DNA from: JAAYJT01 sp037446395
GTDB lineage: Bacteria > Bacteroidota > Bacteroidia > Bacteroidales > JAAYJT01
Direction of reading: 5' to 3'
DNA length: 25,379 nucleotides
Assembly: GCA_037446395.1 (NCBI GenBank)
Contig: JBBIIP010000031.1
Span: forward strand, 1-25,379
The notes beneath the pieces were generated by a model. It did no database searches. It saw nothing but the letters and a program-made list of their open reading frames with translations, and was not told the origin of the DNA. The position numbers were made by a program, and so were the translations under genes. Numbering within the stretch: the first letter of the stretch is position 1; every line of letters begins with the position of its first letter. Positions 8,456 through 15,165 of the stretch are shown here, piece after piece.

Positions 8456-9457
8456 TTAACTACCCAAAGTGGCCACCATTACAGCTTTAATGGTGTGCAG
8501 ACGATTCTCGGCCTGATCGAAAACAACAGATGCCGGTGACTCAAAGACATCTTCGGTTACTTCCATGCCATCGAGGCCATATTTCTGAAAAATCTCTTCA
8601 CCAATGGTGGTTTCACGGTTGTGGAAGGCAGGAAGGCAATGCAGAAACTTCACTTTTGGATTCCCTGTCAGAGCAACCAATTCTTTGTTCACCTGATAGG
8701 GCTTAAGAATCTCTATTCGTTGCTTCCACACTTCGGCGGGTTCTCCCATCGAAACCCATACATCTGTATACAAAAAATCAACCCCTTTTACTGCCTCTGA
8801 AACATTGTCGGTAATTGTAAGTTTGGCACCGGTTTCTTTCGCGATTTCACGACACTGCTTCACTAACTCTGCATTTGGCTGCAGTGCTTTGGGAGCGGCT
8901 GAACGAAAATCCATCCCCATTTTTGAAGCTCCAACCATCAATGAATTTCCCATATTGTTTCTGGCATCGCCCAGGTAGCAGAACGAAATCTGGTGTAGGG
9001 GTTTGTCGCAGTGCTCAATCATGGTGAGGAGGTCAGCAAGGATTTGTGTGGGGTGAAACTCGTTGGTGAGGCCATTCCAAACAGGAACTCCGGCATATTG
9101 GCCCAACTCCTCAACAATAGCCTGACCGTATCCACGATATTCAATGCCATCGTACATCCTCCCAAGTACGCGGGCGGTGTCTTTCATTGATTCTTTTTTC
9201 CCGATCTGCGAGCCAGAAGGCCCGAGGTAGGTTACACAAGCACCCTGATCGAAAGCTGCTACTTCAAAGGCACAACGGGTGCGGGTGCTGTCTTTTTCAA
9301 AAATTAGTGCAATGTTTTTCCCTTTCAGGCGAGGCTGCTCCGTGCCTGCATATTTTGCTTTTTTAAGTTCCTTGGAAAGGTTGAGCAGAAACTTAATTTC
9401 TTCGGGACTAAAGTCTAATAGTTTAAGAAAGTTTCGATTTCTTAGATTAAGAGCCAT
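8456..9457 (-). CDS. argF: Ornithine carbamoyltransferase, probably catabolic (ArcB type)
   Basis: The 333-residue enzyme has the carbamoyl-phosphate site STRTR (about 57-61), the HPTQ motif, and the ornithine-loop and catalytic signatures VSMGE and HCLPA. These are canonical for transcarbamylases acting on ornithine itself. Many Bacteroidota make arginine through N-succinylornithine transcarbamylase, which lacks the SMG loop, so a canonical enzyme here suggests catabolism. Carbamate kinase lies directly upstream (57-base gap), supporting citrulline phosphorolysis to ornithine and carbamoyl phosphate with ATP recovery. ArcA (arginine deiminase) is not in the window. Symbols argF and arcB are both used for such genes; direction of flux is inference. 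Confidence 0.93.
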   Translation of the reverse strand: MALNLRNRNFLKLLDFSPEEIKFLLNLSKELKKAKYAGTEQPRLKGKNIALIFEKDSTRTRCAFEVAAFDQGACVTYLGPSGSQIGKKESMKDTARVLGRMYDGIEYRGYGQAIVEELGQYAGVPVWNGLTNEFHPTQILADLLTMIEHCDKPLHQISFCYLGDARNNMGNSLMVGASKMGMDFRSAAPKALQPNAELVKQCREIAKETGAKLTITDNVSEAVKGVDFLYTDVWVSMGEPAEVWKQRIEILKPYQVNKELVALTGNPKVKFLHCLPAFHNRETTIGEEIFQKYGLDGMEVTEDVFESPASVVFDQAENRLHTIKAVMVATLGS

Positions 9458-9514
9458 AAGTGTTTGTATATTAATTATTTATATTTCTTTCGGACATCAT
9501 GATTCTACAAATTT

Positions 9515-10459
9515 CTACACGATAGAAATTCTGGTTCCGCCGTTGTCTACCCCGAGCATATCTGTGCTGGTAATGATTGCATCTTTTCCGGTATGGGTTG
9601 CGAAATGAATAGCTGCAGCAACTTTTGGTCCCATGCTTCCTTCGCCAAACTGTCCTTGTGCCAAGTACTTCCGGGCCTCTTTCACGCTCATGCGGTCAAT
9701 TTTTTGTTCGTTGTGTTTGTGGAAGTTCAGGCAAACCTTTGGCACATCTGTAAGTATAAAAAACTTATCAGCATTGATACCAACCGCCAGGAGTGCAGAA
9801 GCAAGGTCTTTGTCAACAATTGCATCTATTCCCTGAAGTTTATTTTCGGCTACAAAGAAAACAGGAATTCCGCCCCCACCCACAGCAATCACAATTTCAT
9901 GTGCACGGGCCAGCTTTGCGATTGATTTTTGGTTGAGTATAGCAAGGGGTTGAGGCGAGGCAACCACTTTTCGCCAGCCCCGTCCGCGAATGTCTTCCTT
10001 GAAGATTGATCCGTTTTCGGCAGCGATTTTTTCTGCCTCTTCTTTGGTGTAATATGGCCCTATTGGTTTGGTTGGATTCGAAAATGCGGGGTCTTCCCTG
10101 TCAACCAATACCTGGGTAATGATGGTGATGATGTCGCGTTCCAAATCGTGTGATTTTAGCACATTTCGTAATTGCTGCTCAATCACATAGCCCAGAAAAC
10201 CCTGCGAATATGCAACACTAATATCCATGGGCATATCGGGAATGCCGTGAATTTTTTCGGCTGCAGTATTTGCCAGAATAATATTTCCTACTTGTGGCCC
10301 GTTTCCATGGGTAATTACCAGGTCATAATTCTTATTGATGAGGGTAAGAAGGCGTTCGCTTGTGGCCAGGGCGTTGGCCTCCTGCTCTTCAATCGTACCA
10401 CGTTGATCACTGCGAAGAAGGGCGTTTCCGCCAAAAGCAACCACTGCAAGTTTACTCAT
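9515..10459 (-). CDS. arcC: Carbamate kinase
   Basis: This 314-residue amino-acid-kinase-family enzyme makes ATP from carbamoyl phosphate and ADP, giving carbamate. Motifs seen in order: FGGNAL (9-14), HGNGPQVG, the carbamate-kinase insert with GPYYT and GRGWRKVVASP, the nucleotide-site GGGGIPV, then FILTDV and GSMGPKV near the C-terminus. The length equals the family norm. It is the first gene of a two-gene unit with ornithine carbamoyltransferase, the lower half of the arginine deiminase pathway. A structured leader and a -7 element lie upstream. Confidence 0.95.
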   Translation of the reverse strand: MSKLAVVAFGGNALLRSDQRGTIEEQEANALATSERLLTLINKNYDLVITHGNGPQVGNIILANTAAEKIHGIPDMPMDISVAYSQGFLGYVIEQQLRNVLKSHDLERDIITIITQVLVDREDPAFSNPTKPIGPYYTKEEAEKIAAENGSIFKEDIRGRGWRKVVASPQPLAILNQKSIAKLARAHEIVIAVGGGGIPVFFVAENKLQGIDAIVDKDLASALLAVGINADKFFILTDVPKVCLNFHKHNEQKIDRMSVKEARKYLAQGQFGEGSMGPKVAAAIHFATHTGKDAIITSTDMLGVDNGGTRISIV

Positions 10460-10496
10460 AAATTTTTAATTTTTAGTATAATTAGTACATTCTAAA

Positions 10497-10575
10497 GTCC
10501 AATTTATCAGCACCATATTGAGATCTATTGACTGGTAAGCCAAACCACCAGGTCAATCTATCCTGATAATCGGAC
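10497..10575 (-). promoter_or_regulatory. Long imperfect stem-loop in the arcC leader
   Basis: Several nested complementary segments fold this 79-base stretch: GTCC (10497) with GGAC (10572), TTATCAG (10504) with CTGATAA (10563), and ATTGACTGG (10527) with CCAgGTCAAT (10548, one bulged G). It lies between the predicted promoter and the arcC start, so it would be in the 5' untranslated RNA. Function is unknown; a cis-regulatory RNA or DNA operator are both possible. It matches no riboswitch I know. Confidence 0.4.
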
Positions 10576-10640
10576 GTAAGTTTTAGCGCATCATATGGTG
10601 AGTTGCCGGATATGAAACACCTTCAAAATTCTTTTGCGTG

Positions 10641-10648
10641 CAAATATA
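10641..10648 (-). promoter_or_regulatory. Predicted -7 element of the arcC-argF promoter
   Basis: The minus strand reads TATATTTG, matching TAnnTTTG, 181 bases upstream of the arcC start. A -33 TTG at proper spacing is not apparent. The distance implies a leader of about 175 nt that contains the stem-loop at 10497-10575. Confidence 0.4.
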
Positions 10649-10759
10649 CAAAAGTTTGCCAAGCTGAAATCCTTTGCTCTCTGGCAACGAATCTGAATAA
10701 ATTAATGAAAAATTTCTGAAATAAGCCTCACCACATTCTATCTTTTTTTTAAAACATTA

Positions 10760-10767
10760 TATCTTTG
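10760..10767 (+). promoter_or_regulatory. Predicted -7 element of the B12 uptake operon promoter
   Basis: TATCTTTG matches the Bacteroidota TAnnTTTG consensus. It ends 9 bases before the first paired segment of the cobalamin riboswitch, where a transcription start is expected. The -33 region is a T-run with no clear TTG. Confidence 0.55.
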
Positions 10768-10776
10768 CGCAATATT

Positions 10777-10955
10777 GCAGGTTTTTCATCATCGCTGCCG
10801 CCTTGATGAAATGAAAAGGGAACCCGGTGCAAATCCGGAGCTATCCCCGTAGCTGTGAGTCGTTTACCAAGGTGTCGGCATCTCCTTGCCACTGTCACGA
10901 ATCCATCGCGATGGGAAGGCCGCCCGACCACCCGACAAGCCAGAAGACCTGCCTG
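10777..10955 (+). ncRNA. Cobalamin (adenosylcobalamin-class) riboswitch
   Basis: The B12 box AAGCCAGAAGACCTGCC is at 10937-10953 and matches the consensus closely. Other landmarks are in order: GGGAACCCGGTGCAAATCCGG (10818 onward, with the kissing-loop side CCCCGTAGCTGTG), then TTGCCACTG and ATGGGAAGGC. Segments GCAGGT (10777) and ACCTGC (10948) form closing stem P1. It controls the TonB receptor and surface lipoprotein downstream, repressing them when B12 is plentiful. A hairpin at 10969-10990 (TGGTTTTCG with CGAAAAACCA, one bulged A), just before the receptor start, may be part of the expression platform. Confidence 0.95.
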
Positions 10956-11019
10956 CAAAAGTGTTTTGTGGTTTTCGGGACGAAAAACCAGAAAAATTGT
11001 GTTGTTAATTTCTGCCTCC

Positions 11020-13011
11020 ATGCGGGTACAATATGGCTTTTTGCTATCAGTTGTTTTTCTGACCGGGTTATATGCTTATGCGCAGAACCCGGTAACTGAC
11101 TCAATTCAACTCCAGGCGGTTGAAATAAAAGGCAAACGGCCCACTCGAAATTTGCAATCAGCCGCAGTAATACAAATACTTTCGGCAGCACGAATTAAAG
11201 GTATTGCGGGTTCATCGGCGGCTGATGCTATCAAAGCATTTTCAGGAGTAACCCTTAGGGATTATGGAGGGATTGGAGGACTCAAAACTGTGATGGTCAG
11301 GAGCTTGAGCGCTCACCACACGGCAGTTTTTATTGACGGGATGGCGGTTTCAGACTTAGCTTCAGGTCAGGTTGACCTCGGAAAATTACCGTTGGCAGGA
11401 ATAGAGGAGATAAGTATGAGAATCGGTTCTAATAGCGTCCTTTGTCAACCGGCCAAAACCCTGGTATCGGCAAGCAGTATAAACCTGCAATCCAAAACCA
11501 TGGATTTTGGAAATAAGAAGATCAATTTCTTCGGGGGATTAAAAGCCGGTTCGTTTGGTTTTTTCAATCCCTTTTTAATCGCCGGCTACAAATTAGGCCC
11601 AAAAACCAACCTTGTTTCCACCTTGAATACCCGCCTTGCTCATGGCCAATACCAATTCATTATCAACAACTTATCACATTCGTCCACAGCCAGAAGAAAA
11701 AACGCCGATATAGAAGCGAGTCAGTTTACTCTCCTGCTTGACCACACTACAAAAGATAGTTCTCGCCTTAAGATTCTGGCGAATTATTATGATTCGGAGA
11801 GAGGGCTTCCGGGAGCAGTAATCTTCTATAATCCGTATTCGAAACAACGGCTATGGAACAAGGACTTATACACAGGCATACAATATAAGAATCCTGCAAG
11901 CGGAAAAATTCAGTCACTCTCTAATCTTGCCTACTCGCGTTCTTTTCTGAAGTACCTCGATCCGGAATACGCGAATAATGCAGGCAAGCTCGAAACAAGG
12001 TTTGAACAGCAGGAATTTTATATCTCGCAGGCGATGTCTCTTAAAACTACACATAAACTAGAGTTAGGCGTTAGCAGCGACCTGATGGTTCACACCCTTG
12101 AATCGGACCAATATAAATATCAAAATCCTTTTCGTCTGAACTGGCTGACAGCGATAAGCACCCGTCTCAGATTGAGACAGATTGAAGTGCAAGGAAATAT
12201 TCTGACCTCCCTCGTACGCAATAAAACCGAGTCAGGAAAGGCCGAAAAAACACGCTTAGTACTCAATCCCGGGTTTGAATTCCTATATAAGCTTCGGGCA
12301 CAACCCGACCTGGGCATCAGGTTGCTGTATAAAAAAACCACAAGGATGCCAACATTCAACGACCTGTATTACTCATTTACAGGAAACACGGGACTCAGGC
12401 CTGAATTGGCATCCCAGATTAACCTCGGATTGCTGTTTGAAGGTTCGTTCCGCAATATCGGTCGCGTTTCAATTTCAGCCGACGGCTTCTATAATTCAGT
12501 GCAAGATAAAATTGTGGCTATTCCTACACAACAGCTTTTTGTGTGGAGTACGCGCAATATAGGTCTAGTTGATATACGGGGTATCGAGTTGCAATTCGAC
12601 GGCAATTATCCATTTTCGATTAATACCGATTTATCGTTGTTGGGTAATTACACGTTGCAGTATGCAACTGACCGGACTCACAAAGGTTCTATCACCTACA
12701 AGCATCAGATCGCATATATTCCTTTTGAAACAGCAAACGCTTCTCTCATTTTCAGACACAGGCAAATCACAGTTTCCCACAATGTCCTTTTCAGCGGGTT
12801 TCGCTATTCCTTGGGCCAGAATATTGCTGCAAACGCAATGCCCGCCTTTTGGAATCATGACCTGACAATTGATTGGCATATATTAACCGAAACTTTATCA
12901 TATCGTTTCAAAGGGCAGATAAGCAATTTATTGAATAAACAATACGAGGTCATCCGAGGGTTTCCGATGCCCGGAAGAGCAATATATATAACACTGGAAA
13001 TCAACTACTAA
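11020..13011 (+). CDS. btuB: BtuB-like TonB-dependent outer-membrane receptor for cobalamins
   Basis: The 663-residue protein begins with a signal peptide (MRVQYGFLLSVVFLTGLYAYAQ). A plug domain follows at about 35-135, including AADAIKAFSGVTLRDYGG and VFIDGMAV. A beta-barrel of about 500 residues runs to a terminal aromatic strand (AIYITLEINY). The segment VIRGFPMPGR just before the last strand is typical of BtuB-type barrels. The riboswitch directly upstream and the BtuG-like gene 13 bases downstream make cobalamin the likely ligand. The open frame extends upstream to 10855, but that part is inside the riboswitch. The ATG at 11020 is chosen because the signal peptide begins there. Confidence 0.9.
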   Translation: MRVQYGFLLSVVFLTGLYAYAQNPVTDSIQLQAVEIKGKRPTRNLQSAAVIQILSAARIKGIAGSSAADAIKAFSGVTLRDYGGIGGLKTVMVRSLSAHHTAVFIDGMAVSDLASGQVDLGKLPLAGIEEISMRIGSNSVLCQPAKTLVSASSINLQSKTMDFGNKKINFFGGLKAGSFGFFNPFLIAGYKLGPKTNLVSTLNTRLAHGQYQFIINNLSHSSTARRKNADIEASQFTLLLDHTTKDSSRLKILANYYDSERGLPGAVIFYNPYSKQRLWNKDLYTGIQYKNPASGKIQSLSNLAYSRSFLKYLDPEYANNAGKLETRFEQQEFYISQAMSLKTTHKLELGVSSDLMVHTLESDQYKYQNPFRLNWLTAISTRLRLRQIEVQGNILTSLVRNKTESGKAEKTRLVLNPGFEFLYKLRAQPDLGIRLLYKKTTRMPTFNDLYYSFTGNTGLRPELASQINLGLLFEGSFRNIGRVSISADGFYNSVQDKIVAIPTQQLFVWSTRNIGLVDIRGIELQFDGNYPFSINTDLSLLGNYTLQYATDRTHKGSITYKHQIAYIPFETANASLIFRHRQITVSHNVLFSGFRYSLGQNIAANAMPAFWNHDLTIDWHILTETLSYRFKGQISNLLNKQYEVIRGFPMPGRAIYITLEINY

Positions 13012-13024
13012 CAAATCAACCTAC

Positions 13025-14107
13025 ATGAAAACGACATTTCCTTCAAAACTTTTAGCGGCATTGCTGGTGTTTCTTTACGCAGGTTGTGTTAAAGAGCCCA
13101 AAGACCAGCCTGGCCCTAAAGTCGTAGCAAAGGCAGTAGGTATCTATGTGTTGAACGAAGGCCTTTTTGGCATGAACAATTCTACCCTGTCCTATTATGA
13201 CATTGAGAGCAAGATAATCCATCAGGATTTTTTTCGCACCCAAAACAACCGGGGGCTTGGCGATACAGGCCTCGATATAGCCATCAATGGCAGCAAGGGT
13301 TATATTGTAGTGAGTAATTCGAGCCAGGTAGAGGTAATCAACCCAAGCACCGGAAAAAGCATCAGGCAAATTCCTTTTTTTAACGGAAATATTTCACGTC
13401 AACCCCGGTACATCGCTTTTCTAGCCGGTAAAGCATGGGTGTGCTCTTTTGATGGCACAGTTGCCATGATTGATACTACTTCACTAGTGGTCGAAAAAAT
13501 CATTCAGGTTGGCCGCAATCCGGATGGAATCGCGGCGGCAAATGGTAAGATATATGTTTCAAACTCGGGAGGGCTTGATTTTCCGAATTTTGATAACACT
13601 GTTTCGGTAATTGATCCAACAACGCAAACCGAAATAGCCAAAATACAGGTCGGATTGAATCCCTTTTCGCTACAAGCCGATGCCTACGGAGATCTCTATT
13701 TAATTGCACGTGGCAATTACTCCACAGTACCTTCCAGGTTGCAGATCATAAACACGAACACCAATACATTAAAGCACACTTTTGAGGGATTCGAAGCAAT
13801 GAATTTCACAATAAATAACGACACAGCCTATCTCTATCATTTTGATTATATGTCCAATAAATCGAAGATCGTGGTACTGAATGTAAAAACCGAGCAGGTG
13901 CTACTAGAATATTTCATCAACGATGGCACCAGCATCGAAACCATCTACGGGATAGCCGTTGATGCAAGAAACGGCGATGTTTATATCGCCGATGCCAGGG
14001 GGTTTGTGAATACAGGCATGGTTTATTGCTATAACAAAATGGGAATCAGAAAGTTTGGTTTTGAGGCAGGGCTAAATCCAAACCGGTTGATTTTTGTGAG
14101 AGAATAA
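13025..14107 (+). CDS. BtuG-like surface lipoprotein with YncE/DUF5074-type beta-propeller
   Basis: The 360-residue protein has a lipoprotein signal peptide with lipobox LYAGC (cysteine at residue 21). Repeated propeller-blade patterns follow, such as VEVINPSTGKSIRQI, VAMIDTTSLVVEKIIQVGRNPDGIAAANGKIYVSNS-type blades and VSVIDPTTQTEIAKIQVGLNPFS. This layout matches Bacteroides BtuG, a seven-bladed surface lipoprotein that binds B12 very tightly and caps BtuB. It starts 13 bases after the BtuB-like stop and shares the riboswitch-controlled transcript. Identity with BtuG is inferred from fold and context; other YncE-like propellers have different roles. Confidence 0.82.
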   Translation: MKTTFPSKLLAALLVFLYAGCVKEPKDQPGPKVVAKAVGIYVLNEGLFGMNNSTLSYYDIESKIIHQDFFRTQNNRGLGDTGLDIAINGSKGYIVVSNSSQVEVINPSTGKSIRQIPFFNGNISRQPRYIAFLAGKAWVCSFDGTVAMIDTTSLVVEKIIQVGRNPDGIAAANGKIYVSNSGGLDFPNFDNTVSVIDPTTQTEIAKIQVGLNPFSLQADAYGDLYLIARGNYSTVPSRLQIINTNTNTLKHTFEGFEAMNFTINNDTAYLYHFDYMSNKSKIVVLNVKTEQVLLEYFINDGTSIETIYGIAVDARNGDVYIADARGFVNTGMVYCYNKMGIRKFGFEAGLNPNRLIFVRE

Positions 14108-14144
14108 AAGGGTATAGAGTAAGAGCTTCTGAATAAATTGGATA

Positions 14145-14545
14145 GGTATAAAACACGAATGGGAAGTTGATCTGGCCGAGCAACTTCCCATTCCACCGTG
14201 CTGAGAACCGTAGCTTTCAGCGGGCGCCAGGTTACTGTTATTTTGGCATTCCTTTGGTTAGGTGTCCGTTGCCGAACGTGGCTTTTAATTTTCTGATCCT
14301 TAAGTCCATCAGCGTGAACTGTGGTTTTCATGATGCAGACTGTCAAAGCCCCTTCCGTTTGGTCAGGCATCCTTTGGTGTCGCGTCTTTCGATGTTAGAC
14401 TTCCGGATACCCTCTCCTGTTTTTCCCTTAGCTCCTTCATCAGAAGTTGCTTTTGGTGCTTTCGATGGGTTCCCTTGTCCTTTCTTGCGATCGGACCGGG
14501 CTGTTATCCCGTCTTCAGGAGGTGTGCCTTTTATCCCTCACTTGG
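14145..14545 (-). ncRNA. Putative novel structured RNA of about 400 nt
   Basis: No credible protein gene lies between 14108 and 14625, yet the minus strand has a complete transcription unit. A strong promoter (14551-14581) opens it and a 13-bp hairpin followed by GTGTTTTAT closes it. Between them the sequence looks richer in GC than nearby intergenic DNA, is purine-rich on the minus strand, and has many GGGA and GAAA runs. Short local pairings are visible, for example GACGGG with CCCgGTC, CTTC-tgat-GAAG and CGTT-cggc-AACG. I looked for RNase P, tmRNA, 6S and SRP RNA signatures and did not find them. A degraded intron or mRNA remnant remains possible. Ends are estimates. Confidence 0.5.
14157..14193 (-). 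terminator. 13-bp hairpin terminator, possibly bidirectional
   Basis: Arms at 14157-14169 and 14181-14193 are perfectly complementary over 13 bp around an 11-base loop. On the minus strand the stem is followed by GTGTTTTATACC, ending the putative RNA. On the plus strand it lies 50 bases after the BtuG-like stop but lacks a U-run, so it would be a weaker terminator for the B12 operon. Confidence 0.65.
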
Positions 14546-14550
14546 TCAAA

Positions 14551-14581
14551 CAAAGGTAAGCCAAAATGGAGGTTGTGTCAA
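14551..14581 (-). promoter_or_regulatory. Strong Bacteroidota promoter facing the putative RNA
   Basis: On the minus strand TTG (14579-14581) is followed after 20 bases by TACCTTTG (14551-14558). Both elements and the spacing fit the TTG-N19-21-TAnnTTTG consensus, the best match noticed in the window. It fires away from the upstream 170-codon gene into a region without a believable coding sequence. Confidence 0.6.
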
Positions 14582-14625
14582 TAGTTTTGCCTTACTAAAA
14601 CCACACATGATATCCACACACAGTA

Positions 14626-15138
14626 TTAACAATTGTTAATAACCTGTATCTCGCTGAGAATCAAAATGCCCTTTCTTGTTTTCTCGAATGCAGCAATGAT
14701 TTTACTCCCATTCCGAAATGTGATATTGCTTAATAGCTGTGCTTTATGATGCCCTTCCTGCTTATCTTTCAGCAAATAAGTTGTAACCGGGCGTTCCTTT
14801 TTGTCCAGGGTTACCCTGGAATGGACAACCTCAAACCAATAGTACTCTTTTGCCTTAAAAACCGGATGCAGGGGCTCCAGAAAAATTCTCCCAGAGCAAT
14901 TAATTTTATCTATCTCGCAAATGATATCAGAATTTATAGGTACATCAAGGTATGGATAGTATTTTGCAGGTAAAAGAAAGCGATGCCTGCCGGGGCTTTC
15001 GAGCAAATAGTATTGATCTGTTTCGTTCAGGGTGATTCGTTTCAAAATCTTAAAATTCAGGAGCATTCCTTCGATGAATTCCTCTGAGAAGTACTGAGCC
15101 TTGCGCGGCATGCGTGATCGGTAACCAGTGTAGCTCAT
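14626..15138 (-). CDS. Hypothetical protein, possible OB/S1-like fold
   Basis: The 170-residue product has no signal peptide or membrane helix and is rich in charged residues. Its middle (about 35-100) alternates beta-strand-like segments: YYLLESPGRHRFLLPAKYY, then IICEIDKINCSGRIFLEPLHP and YYWFEV. The GRIFLEP pattern recalls small OB/S1-type nucleic-acid-binding domains, but that is only an impression. It starts 27 bases after the relA-type stop and is probably cotranscribed with it. The ATG at 15138 is used; a second ATG (MPRKAQYF) nine codons later is possible. Function unknown. Confidence 0.7.
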   Translation of the reverse strand: MSYTGYRSRMPRKAQYFSEEFIEGMLLNFKILKRITLNETDQYYLLESPGRHRFLLPAKYYPYLDVPINSDIICEIDKINCSGRIFLEPLHPVFKAKEYYWFEVVHSRVTLDKKERPVTTYLLKDKQEGHHKAQLLSNITFRNGSKIIAAFEKTRKGILILSEIQVINNC

Positions 15139-15165
15139 TTCTTTTTGCCAGTTATTATCTCTTTG

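Noticed and set aside
10855..11019. N-terminal extension of 55 codons on the TonB receptor
   Set aside because: It lies inside the cobalamin riboswitch, and the signal peptide begins at the ATG at 11020.
14029..14370. 113-codon minus-strand open frame overlapping the BtuG-like gene and the putative RNA
   Set aside because: It runs through the terminator hairpin into the antisense of the BtuG-like gene, and has no domain or matching start context.
14145..14545. tmRNA or RNase P RNA identity for the putative RNA
   Set aside because: No tag-peptide coding segment ending in ALAA, no tRNA-like ends, and no GAGGAAAGTCC-type RNase P core were found.
14167..14559. 130-codon plus-strand open frame
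   Set aside because: It is antisense to the promoter-to-terminator unit, with Pro/Phe/Ser-rich random-looking composition and no recognisable domain.
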